Of a DNA stretch of 64,000 nucleotides, positions 46,920 to 57,434 are shown one piece after another. Source of the stretch: Symsagittifera roscoffensis (lineage: Eukaryota > Xenacoelomorpha > Acoela > Convolutidae); NCBI RefSeq assembly GCF_963678635.1, contig NC_087064.1, positions 54,630,338-54,694,337 of the forward strand. Direction: 5' to 3'. The notes beneath the pieces are model-generated. The model made no database searches, was not told the DNA's origin, and saw only the letters and a program-made list of their open reading frames with translations. How positions within the stretch are numbered: position 1 is the first letter of the stretch; each line of letters begins with the position of its first letter. The translations under genes were made by a program, and so were the position numbers.

Positions 46920-47494
46920 TGTGATCATAAACCTAAAATCGGCAAGGGAAACAGGCGATTTAGAAACAGAGGGGAAAAAAGCTAAGAAACAGCTTTTTAA
47001 ACGAAATTTTGAATCAAATTTTGATCTGCCGAATCACTACTCAAACAACATTCTTGTCACAGACAGTGATTTCATCATTACGGAACGTACGTGCGCTATA
47101 GCGATAACCGCTGATGTAAGTTTTAAACAGCACTAGTGATCGAATTTAAGAGAGGTTACAAGAATATCGAGTTTTTGTGGAAACAGAGGCCTGGTGTTGG
47201 AGGGATGATAGAGCTACCCCCTGTTGCATCACAGATACCAGGAAAATACTTGTGTTTATTGGTAACGAAGGCCACTGACAGACAACTTGTGAATCCCGAG
47301 AGTTTAGTTCTGGCACTAAATTGACTCAGGGACTTCCTAATTGAGAGGAAAGCGACCTTGCTTTCCTTGCCGGTCGGTGATCCCAATAGGGGAAAATTGC
47401 ATTCGAGAGAACTGTACGCCTAGTACATGTAATATTTTTGCAAACGGACATAGAGGTGTACTTACATGAAAATTATTGTCTGAGCATATGCTAG
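46920..47494 (+). pseudogene. Macro-domain-like segment
   Basis: Read over three frames with breaks at about 47134, 47322 and 47421. NILVTDSDFIITERTCAIA is followed by IEFKRGYKNIEFLWKQRPGV, then GKYLCLLVTKATDRQLVNPE, LVLALN and LRDFLIERKATLLSLPVGDP. NRGKLHSRELYA and a final VHVIF...IEVYLHENY strand complete it, with a stop at 47492. The order of strands and the LVTK, SLPVGDPN.G.L and terminal V-x-V-Y-like elements match macro domains of the OARD1/TARG1 type, which bind or hydrolyse ADP-ribose conjugates. The first loop that binds ribose is degenerate. This is a recognition by pattern, not by search. Confidence 0.55.
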
Positions 47495-47947
47495 AGCGAC
47501 ATTCAGTGCTAATAGTTTGTGTTAAGTTTACTTTTTAGGCATTAGGATTAGGCTTTAGGATATTTATTAGGTACTAGGTTTTTAAGTAATAGTGTTGATG
47601 TATGACATTTGTATCTTATGTTACCGTTAGGTTACGTTTTATGTGATGTTTATTTTTTAGTAACGTGGACCACACCAGGCGCAAAAAGTGACAGCGTTCA
47701 ATTATACTACTTTGAAAAGATCGCAGGTGGACGATGCTCCTTGGTGCTAGCTTTTCAACTAAGAACAAATAGAGAGTTTCAACTGAGTGCTTTTAAAAGG
47801 AATGAATGAAGTCCTGATGTTTGATTGAGATAGCTGGCATGGTTAATCTAAGTCGTGAGTTGTCTTTTAGATTTTGTTTGATCGTACGATTGTTTATTGA
47901 ACTTGAATTGGAATCGAGGAAACAAAATAGAACCTACACGAAGAAGC
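47495..47947 (+). other. Non-coding gap before the downstream module
   Basis: AT-rich, with TTAGG-containing repeats (GGATTAGG, TTTAGGAT, TATTAGGTA at 47544-47575) and no supported coding region. It could contain a splice acceptor or subgenomic signal for the downstream coding module. Confidence 0.35.
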
Positions 47948-48900
47948 ATGAGCGACAATAATGACTTGATGGATTTTATCTCAGCGAGCCCAGGAACAAC
48001 TCTGGACGAGGTGTATAACCGGTTGATTGATTGTAATTTTTGATTGGAAGAACCGGAGTTGGCGATGTTCACCGTCGCACTCCTGAATGCTATGGGATGA
48101 GAAGGCCGTGGGGAACGCCCCACAGAAGTGGTGTTAATGCTGGCTTTCGGCGAGTCTGGTACCGCTGAGCGGAGCAGGAATCGACTCATGCGATGGAGAC
48201 GCGGAGAGATGTCTGGGTATGACCTGGCTCGTGATACAGGTCAAGGCGAACAGAGAGATTATAGGCTGGGAGAAATGCCAATGCCAATACGCCCCAGTTC
48301 CTCAGCGCAGCCTCTCTTCGGACCGAGAAGATCACGCAATGGGCTGGCCCCATCGCATTCTGCAGACTCACCAACCGCAGCCTCACCATCAAAGAAGGTG
48401 AGAATGAACGAGATTGAATTACTGACGGCTGAAACCAGTGAAACTCTCGAAAAAAGGGGAAAAGACGGGGCAAAATTGTGCGCCAAGTTTGATGAGTACA
48501 GGAGAAAGCAAAGGATCGTGACGAATGGAAGAGAAAGTACGACGAGTTACAGTTCGCTTTCACGGAGGAGTAAATCAAGCACCTGAAGGCGAGATTGATC
48601 AAGTTGTCACCAGATTTCCTGGCAATGATGAGCCCCGATACGGCGACTAAGGCTAAGGCTCAGGAGCTTTACAGACCGTGTGAAGTGACAGCCCCGCAAC
48701 GAATAAGCTCGCCTTCAAACTCGAAAAATGCGATACCTGATCCCTCAGATACCTACCTGGCTTCTCAGTATCAGGAGAAGTTCGAGCAGGTGGGAAGAGC
48801 TACGATGCAGGAGATACTCCGAGCAAGGGACAGAAGCTTGGGTAGGATCGTTCCTTCTCAGCGTGCAGGCCAGTCGGGAAAAAAAATCTAACAGAACCGA
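47948..48900 (+). pseudogene. Module N-terminal region (gag-like, unassigned)
   Basis: Starts MSDNNDLMDFISASPGTTL at 47948, with premature stops near 48042 and 48098. The longest clean stretch is 48128-48586 (152 residues). It has RNRLMRWRRGEMSGYDLA, a serine/proline-rich segment (APSHSADSPTAASPSKK) and a charged helical region. Frame 48595-48891 continues with a helical stretch ending in an Arg/Lys-rich tract. The basic, helical and low-complexity layout resembles gag proteins, but no CCHC knuckle or major-homology region is visible. Function unknown. Confidence 0.45.
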
Positions 48901-49048
48901 GCCAAAAAGAGGTCGCGAGTGATCGACATCCGAAAGGATCTCAACACACGAAGGAACTTCGTGCAGGTTGTCGCAGAACACCCGATGCCTGAATGGTATG
49001 ACCTGGAACCCGGCGAAAATCCACCAGCCGGTGCCAACTGGCAGCCAA

Positions 49049-49560
49049 CATCTGATCATAGTTGATAGCTTGGTGAGGGATCTGAAAGATATCCTCGTGT
49101 GGGGCAGACTGCTGTAATCTCCTTTGGCGGGGCCTCAGTGGCCCAAGTGATTAAAATTATGAAGCTGCAGAACGACGATAGGGTGGATACGCTAACCCTG
49201 ATGATAGTGACGAACGACGTTTCGAGGAATCCTGTCACCCTTGAGGCGAAGTGGGAATCCTTACTGACCTATCTCCTCAACGAACAGAAGGAGAAGTATA
49301 GACCGAGGATTGTGGTTTTGTGTACCATCTCTTTTAATCCGGTGGCCGACTACATGAATGGGAACTTAACTCAGTGGAACGTGGTGATCAGGAACCTGAT
49401 TGCAGAGAATCCTAATTAGCTCCGGTTGATGGACGTCAAAAATGCACTGAGAATGGTGGACCACTGCGCCTTGACGAGAGATGGTATACAGATCAAATCC
49501 CAACCTGGGAAACAGTGGATGCACGACGCATTTCAAACGAGGATAGAAGAAATGGAAGCT
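49049..49560 (+). pseudogene. SGNH/GDSL hydrolase-like domain 1
   Basis: Block I: HLIIVDSLVRDL, with the D-S of the nucleophile motif at 49064-49069. After a frameshift, VISFGGASVAQVIK gives the block II Gly region (about 49111-49152). TLTLMIVTNDVSR holds an ND dipeptide as in block III (about 49192-49230), and RIVVLCTISFNPV is a core strand. ALTRDGIQIK (about 49471-49500) sits where block V has D-x-x-H: the Asp is present but the His position is Gln. Length ~170 residues fits the fold. With the His missing, the domain may have lost esterase activity or the residue decayed with the copy. Confidence 0.65.
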
Positions 49561-50324
49561 GAGCTGCGGACAATAGTCAACCCGGTAGCACGAGGTAGCC
49601 CTGCCGGCGGGGTGAGGTCCCATGTACCTCAGACATTAGCGAATCGTCTGGGACCTCTAGCCACAGAGACAAACGTGGTGCAGCCCACTCCCAGCTCTGA
49701 CGTGAGAGAGAGGTTGGCGACCGCCTCCGCTCCCCGAGGTCGATCCTTTGAGAATCTACTTGAGACGAGAGATGGTCCATCACAGGTGGCTCCACAAGCA
49801 ACTACGAGTACAGCAACCCAACCTACAAGGACGCCACCGGCTCAAAGGATCTCGTATGAGGATTGATACCAGCAAGGTCAGTGAGTTGCTAAGGCACAGA
49901 CCAGACCCCAGACCCTGGAGACGGTATAAAGCAGACATGGCGATCAAGTTGAACAGGAGAAGGTTGACCTGCCATGCGGACGCAAATAAAATGCTCAACG
50001 GGCACGACCCTACGGTAACCGGTTTATACCGGATGGCGGGCGTGGACTGGCTTTTGGCCGAAGAGGAGCAATTTAGTTCCGCCACTACACTGCGATTGGC
50101 AGATCTGCAGGGTTTGCCCAGAGACAACACCATGTGACCACTAAATACGAGGTCATTGACGGACGTCCGCCATCAGGTGAGAGAAAGAGCCCCGCTAAAC
50201 CGTAAAGGGAAGTTTCTAGTGGAGAAAAAACCCAACAAAAGCCAGCAAAAGATGTGCACACAGTTCACTAAACCCGGGACAGTCCGCGAGCGAGTATTCG
50301 AGGGGATACCCTAGAGTCAGTTCT

Positions 50325-50935
50325 GTGGAAGGCGACGAGAGAGGATACGCGCATCTGGAGTCGCCAAAGGGAGACAGCCTGTTTGCAGTCCAATACTCTC
50401 AGGAAATGAAGCTGGGGAAAGTCGTGATGGTGGCCAGCTCCGACTACCTGTATACTCCCCGCTCACTCTTTTCTTGTGATCTTCCTCATAGCTCCCCACG
50501 GATGCGATCTTCCTCATAGCTCCCAACTTGGATTGGGGTCAAGCGGTTGGAATGGCGATAAGTCTGCAGAGAGTGGTGAACGTGGATCCAGAGGTGGTAA
50601 TAATAGCTGAATCAAATTACTATTAGCAGAGTAGGGGACTCTTGAATGCTCTCATCGACGGATCTACCCCAAGCTCGGAGGCTGTGGAGGAGGTGACCAT
50701 GGCACTTCTCTCTGCCATGACGGAGGCCGAGAAATCAATAATGCAATGATTTGCGAGGCAACTTGTCAAGGTTATCTTCGTGCTGTCTCCTGGCTATGCC
50801 TCACTACCCGAACCCCTGCAACTCGTGTACGCCATGGTCGTCCTGTTGACGGAGGGACGATTTGATGTAATGATATCTGCACCGAACCGACAAGTGGATC
50901 TCAAACTTTACTATCCCTTCCGATCATAATTCCCT
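50325..50935 (+). pseudogene. SGNH-like domain 2 (probable)
   Basis: Alternating strands and glycines recall a second SGNH-type fold. KLGKVVMVASSDYLYTPR lies near the start, LIAPNLDWGQAVGMAISL near 50513-50566, VVIIAESNYY near 50597, then SIMQ.FARQLVKVIFVLS and GYASLPEPLQLVYAMV. GRFDVMISAPNRQVD and LKLYYPF end at about 50925. VIFVLSPGYA and MISAPNR suit internal strands with catalytic loops, but the nucleophile and His are not clearly identifiable. A 28-bp tandem duplication at 50478-50533 disrupts the frame. In-frame stops at about 50627 and 50747. Confidence 0.4.
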
Positions 50936-52353
50936 GCAAAAAGGTCGGACATCTCGAACGCGATTCAAGGATGAAGGGATCATAGCCCGACGCGTGTCGT
51001 TTTGGATGAGGGGTTGGGACTGGAACCTTCCAACTTTGCCCGTCTGTTGAAAATGAGGCCAGTAGTGGTTGATGATTACCGGTTAGTACAACGTGTAGCA
51101 AACAACTTGTGGTTTCGACAGACGGACTGCGTGAGCCATGAAAGGGGGAACTTGGTGAGGAGAAATGCCCTCTCAACAGAAGAAGACCTTAAGGCTATGG
51201 CCTTGAGGACAAAGCCTCACACCAACCCTTGCTTGTATTCGTCATGTAGCTGTGTGCGTTGGGGCAAGATGCCTTTGATAGTGCTCCAGCAGTAGTGAGG
51301 GAGATCCACCAGTATCTGAAGAAGATATAAGACGCGAAAAAACAGGCAGAAGCGACGGTGTTGCAACTGATGTAGCAAATCAACACGATGTCCTTGGACT
51401 GGTTCCAAGCGGACGTGCTGGCAACGAAGGCCGAATATGAAAGGTCTGATGCGATCCTGGCGGGAATGGGCGTGGGTTGGTCCAGACACTCAACCCGTTC
51501 GGCCCAGACACTCAACCCGCATTTATCAGCAGTTGCTACCCTAGGGCATCGTGGAACTTGATAGGCAACTTCATGAGGGATATCAGGAAGTTATCCATTG
51601 GCCTTGTGCTGGCACTGTACGGGGCTTTCGGACACGAACGCTTTTTGAATGGTGCGTGCTTTTCACGCAGGAATTGGTTGATCTCCGACTGGATGGTCTG
51701 CTCACATTGATTGTGGTCGTTTGGGAGACTTGTTTGTGTTACTGAGATACCCCGAACAGCTGCAAGGACCAAAGAGAAAAATTGATGCCCAAATATAGAC
51801 AGCCTCTAACCGAAAACTGAAGGATTTGAGGAACTTGCTCTTTCATTACCTACTACAGCAGAATAGAAGTTTAACCGGGGAAGATAAACCAGTGTCCGAC
51901 GGAAAGGAGGTGAAAAAATGTGGGGGAAGCCTGTTGACCGACTTGGCCCTGATGATGCGGGTCAATCCGCTAGCTCTGATCTTCGGATTGAGCGAATTTG
52001 TTACCGTGGTTTACGGGCCTATAGTGACGCATGTGTTACCGGACGTGCAAGTGGAGGCGTATAGACACTCTGTTCTGTACTTTAACCTCGTGTCAGTCGT
52101 GGATTGTTCCGTGCTGAACTGGGTGGTGCAGAGGGAGTTGAGGGGACTGGCGAGCGAATATCAATTATTCGGTAGGATAGCGGAGCCTGGCTGAGTGTTG
52201 ATGGACCTGAACAACAGCTTTAAGTGTAGAATGGGCGGCGAGAACCTTTCGAACGTCCAGTTCAACCCCAAACTCTGGAACTTACGACCAATTATTAAAG
52301 GTACGAAAGACGCAGTGAAAAACCTGGCCTGGTCGGAGACATACGCCATGTAA
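50936..52353 (+). pseudogene. Module helical region (unassigned)
   Basis: Continuous protein-like sequence over three frames: LGLEPSNFARLLKMRPVVVD near 51013, RNALSTEEDLKAMALRTK near 51161-51214, and FDSAPAVVREIHQYLKK near 51274. A hydrophobic helical region lies at 51535-51745. The clean 122-residue frame 51826-52194 has KKCGGSLLTDLALMMRVNPL and VLNWVVQRELRGLASEYQLF. It ends near TKDAVKNLAWSETYAM at 52350. Mostly predicted helix; no known domain. A 22-bp tandem duplication (51482-51525) breaks the frame. Confidence 0.4.
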
Positions 52354-52419
52354 AGGAGAATCAGGACACGTGGTTAGCGGGTTCGTTTAGATCCGCTGCC
52401 GGATAGGTGCCCTCTGTAT

Positions 52420-53259
52420 CCGCGCATCAGGAGGATGTTGTTGGGAGCGAATAGTGCAGTCCTGGCACTTAGGATTTGAGCTGCACAGGACGTTATGGAG
52501 AGGATGCTCAAGTGGAGTGAGGGAATGGAGCCGCGCTTCATCATTTGGAACGCTACATCTCTACATACTTTCGATTTCACCTTTCCGGACATACGGAGTA
52601 GAAAGAAGATTAAGGCAATACCATCAAAAAAGCCAGAGGTATCTGCAGACCATTGGAAAGATGTGTACACTCCAGTCGATGACAAGTCAAGGCTGAAATG
52701 GCCCAGACGAGAGACAGTAGTGATGATGGAAGTGAGCAAGGAGTCCAGAGGAGGCATCTATATGACAGTAGATGAAGTGGCGCCGTATAGTGAAGGACAG
52801 GTGGAAATTGTCATAAATGACCAAGTGTTGTGCCAAGCAGGTGACCTGATGACACCGGTTCGGCTAGACTCAGGAGTTGATATGCGCCAAGGTCCCTCTG
52901 GGCCGAGACCTAAGCCGAACGATGGAGAAAGGGAAGGAGACGCGAATAAAGCAAATCAAGGGAAAGATGATCCTATGTAGGGTAAAGGCGACAAAGTGAG
53001 CGAGTTCGACTTGGGTGCCCTGGAGAAAGATCTCCTGGAATACGACTTTAATGAAACGGAAGATGGTGGGACGAATGAGACGCTAGTGCTGATGACACCA
53101 TCATCATTTATGTCACCCACCAAGGAGCACCCGGCTAGTTTGTCTCCCGTGGAGTCAGAGTCCCTGGTTGAATCTCACCAGAGTAGAGGCGCGCGTAAGC
53201 TGCTCTGTGAATCTCCTCGAAGGCGGAGGATTGATGAATCGATGCGAGTGGCGTAACTG
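52420..53259 (+). pseudogene. Module middle region (unassigned)
   Basis: Frame 52495-53256 is open except for one TAG at 52978. It begins MLKWSEGMEPRFIIWNATSL, followed by TFDFTFPDIRSRKKIK and a long beta-rich stretch (ETVVMMEVSKESRGGIYMTV). Its second half is acidic and serine-rich (LEYDFNETEDGGTNE; SLSPVESESL) with a basic RRRRID tail. No family recognised. It shows the lowest stop density in the module. Confidence 0.45.
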
Positions 53260-53862
53260 AGCATGTTGCCAGAAGAAGAATGGGAACGGTAACAGGGCGA
53301 ACTGGAGAGAAAAACTGGTGAGACTTCGGGAGAGTACCTGGGGCATAATCCGGAGATACGGCACTCAGTCCGTGATGAGAGTGGGATTGAACCAACCCAT
53401 CATGCGTGAAGTAAAAAAGAGAATGGTGGAGTTCACTGATCCTGGCGGTCTGACCGCGTCAGTCTCGGAGGAAAGCGCTGAGGAGAGCCCGATTATATGA
53501 GATCAACCCATTAGAAGAACCAAGAACGGGCTTAGGAGGTATAAGTCTATGGTGAGAAAACTGAAGGAGAGAGTGAATGATAAGGTGACCAACCCGAAAG
53601 TAGTGAGGTCAAAGACCGCAACAGTGGTAATGTCGCTACCGAAGGTGTCCCGTCCAAGTGAAGTTGGACAAGGGGAGGGTGCAATGCACGGCGGATGGAG
53701 AAAGAGAATCAGGTGCCTTTTGATGTTGATGGCAGAAGTGAATTCGCCGGCTTCAAAAGCAAAGAAGAGCAAGAGGACCTTGGCTGACACCAGACTGCAA
53801 ATGGAGGTCATCAGCCAATGCGGATGCGGCGGGTTGAAAGACTATAAACCATCACTACGAAC
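53260..53862 (+). pseudogene. Module basic region (unassigned)
   Basis: Lys/Arg-rich reading frames 53318-53500 (STWGIIRRYGTQSVMRVG) and 53549-53875 (MVRKLKERVNDKVTNPKVVR, then KAKKSKRTLADTR), with shifts between them. Could bind nucleic acid; no domain recognised. Confidence 0.35.
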
Positions 53863-54665
53863 ATGGCGAAGATGAAGTGGGAGAGACAGCTCGACGTGTT
53901 CGAGTGCAGTCGTAATACTGTGCTCGAGTCAGTCCACATGGGCGATCCTGCTGTTAGCTATATGGAAATGGTGAAAGCAAGAAATTCCGCGAGAGGACAC
54001 CTGATGGCCTGGCACGATAAACAAGCCATGCAGGAACACTTGAAGGAGTTGGTGACGGGCTCAAACCTGAAGAGGAAGGAATATGTGATGTCATTGGAGG
54101 CTAATTTGGAATGGTTTGGAGCTTCTGAACAAAACTTCCTGGAGGGTAGCCTACAGAAATATTTCGATGACACCATGCGTACTCCCTTATCATTGATGGC
54201 GTACATAGCCAACCACTGTCTCAGGACCGATTTACAAGTAAGACTTTTGTGGTGCCTTATTGGAATAAAAAAACGTGAGTACGAAGCCACCATCGAGACG
54301 AACGCCAGAGAACAGCAGTTGAAACTGATGGGGGCTTTCAAAGTGCTGATCGCTAGGGACGATTCCGCGATAGCATGGGCAAAACGGAAGGATGCATCTT
54401 GTTTTGTGAAGTTCGTGGTGAATCGTAACCCCACTCCGGTGCTAGAAGATTGTGCGAAGACAATCAAGCAGAGCTCGATGAAGAAATCTACCAGGATATG
54501 CCATTGCGGATCCCGACAAAGGAGTTAAACGACCTTGATAGCTACCGGAGAATGGAGGAAGTCAGGAGGTGTTCCAATAAAGAACTGACTGTCACGAGGG
54601 AGTTGTTGGAGAAAGTTCGGAGACTGAAAGAGTATGCGACATTAGGGAAACGGAAGTACTTCTAA
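53863..54665 (+). pseudogene. Module helical block 1 (unassigned)
   Basis: A 221-residue open frame (53863-54528) reads as a long helical domain (ARGHLMAWHDKQAMQEHL; LMAYIANHCLRTDLQVRLLW; REYEATIETNAREQQLKLM). A second frame (54450-54665) continues it after a +1 shift (LRIPTKELNDLDSYRRMEEV) to a stop at 54663. The shift and short overlap look like one ancestral reading frame. No family recognised. Confidence 0.45.
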
Positions 54666-55685
54666 TACGTTTCGGGTGTCCCCGGAGTCGCCTTTAATCC
54701 ACTCGTCAACGAAGAATCGAGAGACTCAGATTTCGACTTTGAGCAAGCAGTGATCCTCAGTTTCTGGGTAAAGAGAGTTCGGGAATGGGAATAACGTCTG
54801 AACAATTACAGTTAGCAGTATTTCTAGAGGAACGAGTGATAGAACTCTCGGTCCTCCCCAGCTGGAGGGACAAGTAAGTTTTGAGTGTGGTTTGTGGGAC
54901 GGTCCACTAATGACCAGCTTAGTAACAATGTGGTAACTCATGAAGCCTTCAGGGTGCCCAAATCCAAACGCTTGCCTGATATGGGAACTAATCGCTGTAG
55001 TTGAGCTAGAAGGAAACAATGATGAGAGCCTACACGTCTTAGCCGTGATACACCATTTATTGGCTCTGAAAATAACAAAGCAGGATGACAGACAACCCAC
55101 AGGAACCGTCCGAGGGGAACTCTCCAAGCGATTGGATCAAAGAGGGTACTTGCCTAGCTTCCAGCTGTGGAATGGAAGGGCTTGTATGTGGGAACGGTCA
55201 CTGCTTGAAAACATTGAGTGAACAGCACCGCCAGTTAGCCCAGTTGTATTGAAAATTGAGTATGTCGGATCAGAACGAGATGGAGTTGATTGCGGACTGC
55301 CATGGAGTAACCGACGACCGCCTTAGGGTTCTGCAGTATGGTCAGCTCAATTGAGTCAGGGGAACTGACGACCGCCTTAGGGTTCTGCAGTATGGTCAGC
55401 TCAATTGAGTCAGGGGAACGTCTGGAGCGTGCCCATGAGCTGGTCACATCCTTGAGTGTGGAAGTGTTCCCTGGAGCGTTATAGACGGAGCACAAAATTG
55501 GAAGCTGGCGAGAAGATCCTGAGAACGAAATGAGTCCGAAGCATAGCGAGGGGTATCAAAAGATAGTCGGCTCCAAGTACCTGGTGGGATCTAGCGCGGA
55601 ACCATAATGGAACAGTAAATGCCCGACGCACCTGGTGGTTGTAGATGCCAGAACGCAACATAGACTGATTGATCAGCTCTTTTAG
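54666..55685 (+). pseudogene. Module degraded segment
   Basis: Fragmentary coding sequence. The best part is 54940-55221 (LIWELIAVVELEGNNDESLH, then LAVIHHLLALKITKQ). A perfect-looking 54-bp in-frame tandem duplication occupies 55311-55418. Otherwise frequent stops. Confidence 0.35.
55311..55418 (+). repeat. 54-bp tandem duplication
   Basis: Two adjacent copies (55311-55364 and 55365-55418), beginning CCGACGACCGCC and CTGACGACCGCC and ending GAGTCAGGGGAA. They differ at one visible position. Confidence 0.95.
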
Positions 55686-56722
55686 GTGACGAAGTGCGTG
55701 AGACTGTCGAGAATGTCTGAAAAATCCCATGAGCTACGGACGAAGATCCTTCGGGCAATCCCGGAGAGGTATAAGGATGAAATAGATGAGATAGTGCGAG
55801 AAGATTTCGTGAAGTGGGACGAAGGAAACATCATCAGAGAATTCCAGAGAAAGAAGGCGAAATGGATGATGTCAACCAATTTCCCCACGATAGTTGAGAA
55901 AGATGAAACACATCAGACGATGATGAAAATCTGTCTGTTGATAGCATCGGGTTATCGAAATTGGAGGAATATCCTGTTGACTCATGGGAAGCATCCGTGT
56001 CACTGCCTGGCGCAGACGTTTTGGTACCCCAAGAGAGCGAACCTAGTTCTGGTTTGTGATGCAGAGGAATTATTCTCCATGGGTTTGCCTGATCAAGCCC
56101 AGATCGTAAAGATACCGTTGGTAAGCGTCATTTTAGCAGTGAGGTGGCTGGAAGCCAATGCAGGGACGACTGAACAGGAGATGGACGTGCTAACTCCAGA
56201 GCAACTGAGCAGAGTGAGCCTCAGTAAGAGAGTGGATTTGTTCAGGACTACTAGTAAAGTTGTGAGAATACCTAAGGCGATAGAAAGAATATGGGCAAGA
56301 CAAAGATTGATGCCTTGGTTCCGTGCGGTGATTATGGCATGGGTGTATGAACGCGCGAAGCGTCATATGTCCAGAAATACGGAAGCCTATCAATCCTTCC
56401 AGCTAGATATAGGACCGGGAGCCTATAGAAAAGCATTCCTGACACATAGGAACGCTGTGACTACAGTGGTGAAAAGAGTAGCTGGGATGTCTTGCACCAC
56501 AGAACAAGAGAAAAAGAGGTCTTACAAGCTGATCTAGAGCAGAAAATGAGCCTGTGTCTGCATAACAGCTTCTGCAGGAATAGGGAGCAGAAAGTAAAGG
56601 TAGATCTACTGCCCTGCTGCAAACAGAGGTTGATGGAGCAAGAAAGCAGGGGCACGGCCCGTAAATCTGTTGATATGCTGCAGAAAGTTCTGGAAGACAG
56701 CGAGATGGGTAAACAGGAATAA
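55686..56722 (+). pseudogene. Module helical block 2 and C-terminus (unassigned)
   Basis: The longest clean frame of the module, 55686-56537 (283 residues): helical and charged at the start (ILRAIPERYKDEIDEIVRED), then LLIASGYRNWRNIL, HPCHCLAQTFWYPKRANLVL, LPDQAQIVKIPLVSVILAV and IERIWARQRLMPWFRAVIMA. After a shift the frame 56492-56722 continues (EVLQADLEQKMSLCLHNSF...) to the terminal TAA. The pattern H-x-C-H-C could be a metal site. No family recognised. Confidence 0.5.
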
Positions 56723-57412
56723 GAAACTATGGAGTGAATATTGAAGACGAGACTGAATATTGATTATTCAAACTTTTAAACTTTCTGTTTTGATGTTGTT
56801 TGGTGAAACTAGTTTTTGAAACTGTTAGAAACTGTTGCAATTGTTGAATTACAATGAAACAATTTAGTTGAAGCTTATTTGTTTTTTTTAGGCCTTAGGT
56901 GAGTATTTTTACCTATTTAAACCTGACTGAAGTTTTTAACCTGTGTAGGATACATATTCACTTTGTGGTGATCTTGTAGGGTCTGCGTACGCTCGCTCGA
57001 GGAGGATGAGTACCTCATTACTTTTCCTAGCCACAGAGTTTTTTTAATTTTAATATTGACGGCAACAGCATAACTGAATGATTATAATTTTTGAGTGAAA
57101 TTAAGTTATATTTAACGGATGCGTGGCCGTGCCACGTCCCAAATATTTTTAAATCAGCAAGCGCGAGAACAAATTTTACAGTGGAAGGATGTAAGTAGTG
57201 AGAAAAGAAGTTTTATTTTGGACACTCCTCATAGTGCAAATTTTGTGAAAATGTTAGACAGCAGAGCAATGTAGTACAATGCCATTTATGACACGCAGTG
57301 ATTTGAGGTGACTAGATAAATTTTTAATTTCTAATGCAAATTCTAATTTGATTCTAGAGAACTGGATCACCACTTGAAGATAACTCGGAGTTATGCATTC
57401 AATTAGGACATT
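56723..57412 (+). other. Giant element 3' untranslated region
   Basis: AT-rich with no coding signal. It contains a GC-richer knot near 56980-57010 and GCGTGGCCGTGCCACG, a near-palindrome, at 57121-57136. Confidence 0.45.
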
Positions 57413-57434
57413 GAAGGGGACTGTCCGGGGAGTA
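57413..57434 (+). promoter_or_regulatory. Polypurine tract candidate
   Basis: GAAGGGGACTGTCCGGGGAG lies directly before the 3' LTR. Purine-rich but interrupted by CTGTCC, so a weak or mutated tract. Confidence 0.35.

Larger units (their letters stand above)
47948..56722 (+). pseudogene. 8.8-kb downstream coding module of the giant element
   Basis: From an ATG (MSDNNDLMDFISASPG) to a TAA at 56720-56722 the plus strand carries almost continuous protein-like sequence, shifted and interrupted at least a dozen times. GC content is higher than in the flanks and there is no second-strand signal, both consistent with former coding sequence. Subregions in order: gag-like N-terminus, SGNH-like domain 1, a P/S/T-rich linker, SGNH-like domain 2, a helical region, a basic-acidic middle, and two long helical blocks. 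It may have been one very large polyprotein or several ORFs. It lies where some gypsy elements keep env, but no signal peptide or transmembrane glycoprotein pattern was seen. Confidence 0.7.

Noticed and set aside
48186-48602. Long minus-strand frames in the 45.7-54.5 kb region (for example 48186-48602, 53958-54467)
   Set aside because: They are antisense to the better-supported plus-strand coding module and show no family resemblance.
47948-56722. Interpreting the downstream module as a retroviral envelope gene
   Set aside because: Position would fit, but there is no signal peptide, furin-like site or transmembrane segment pattern, and hydrolase-like and helical cytosolic-type sequence predominates.
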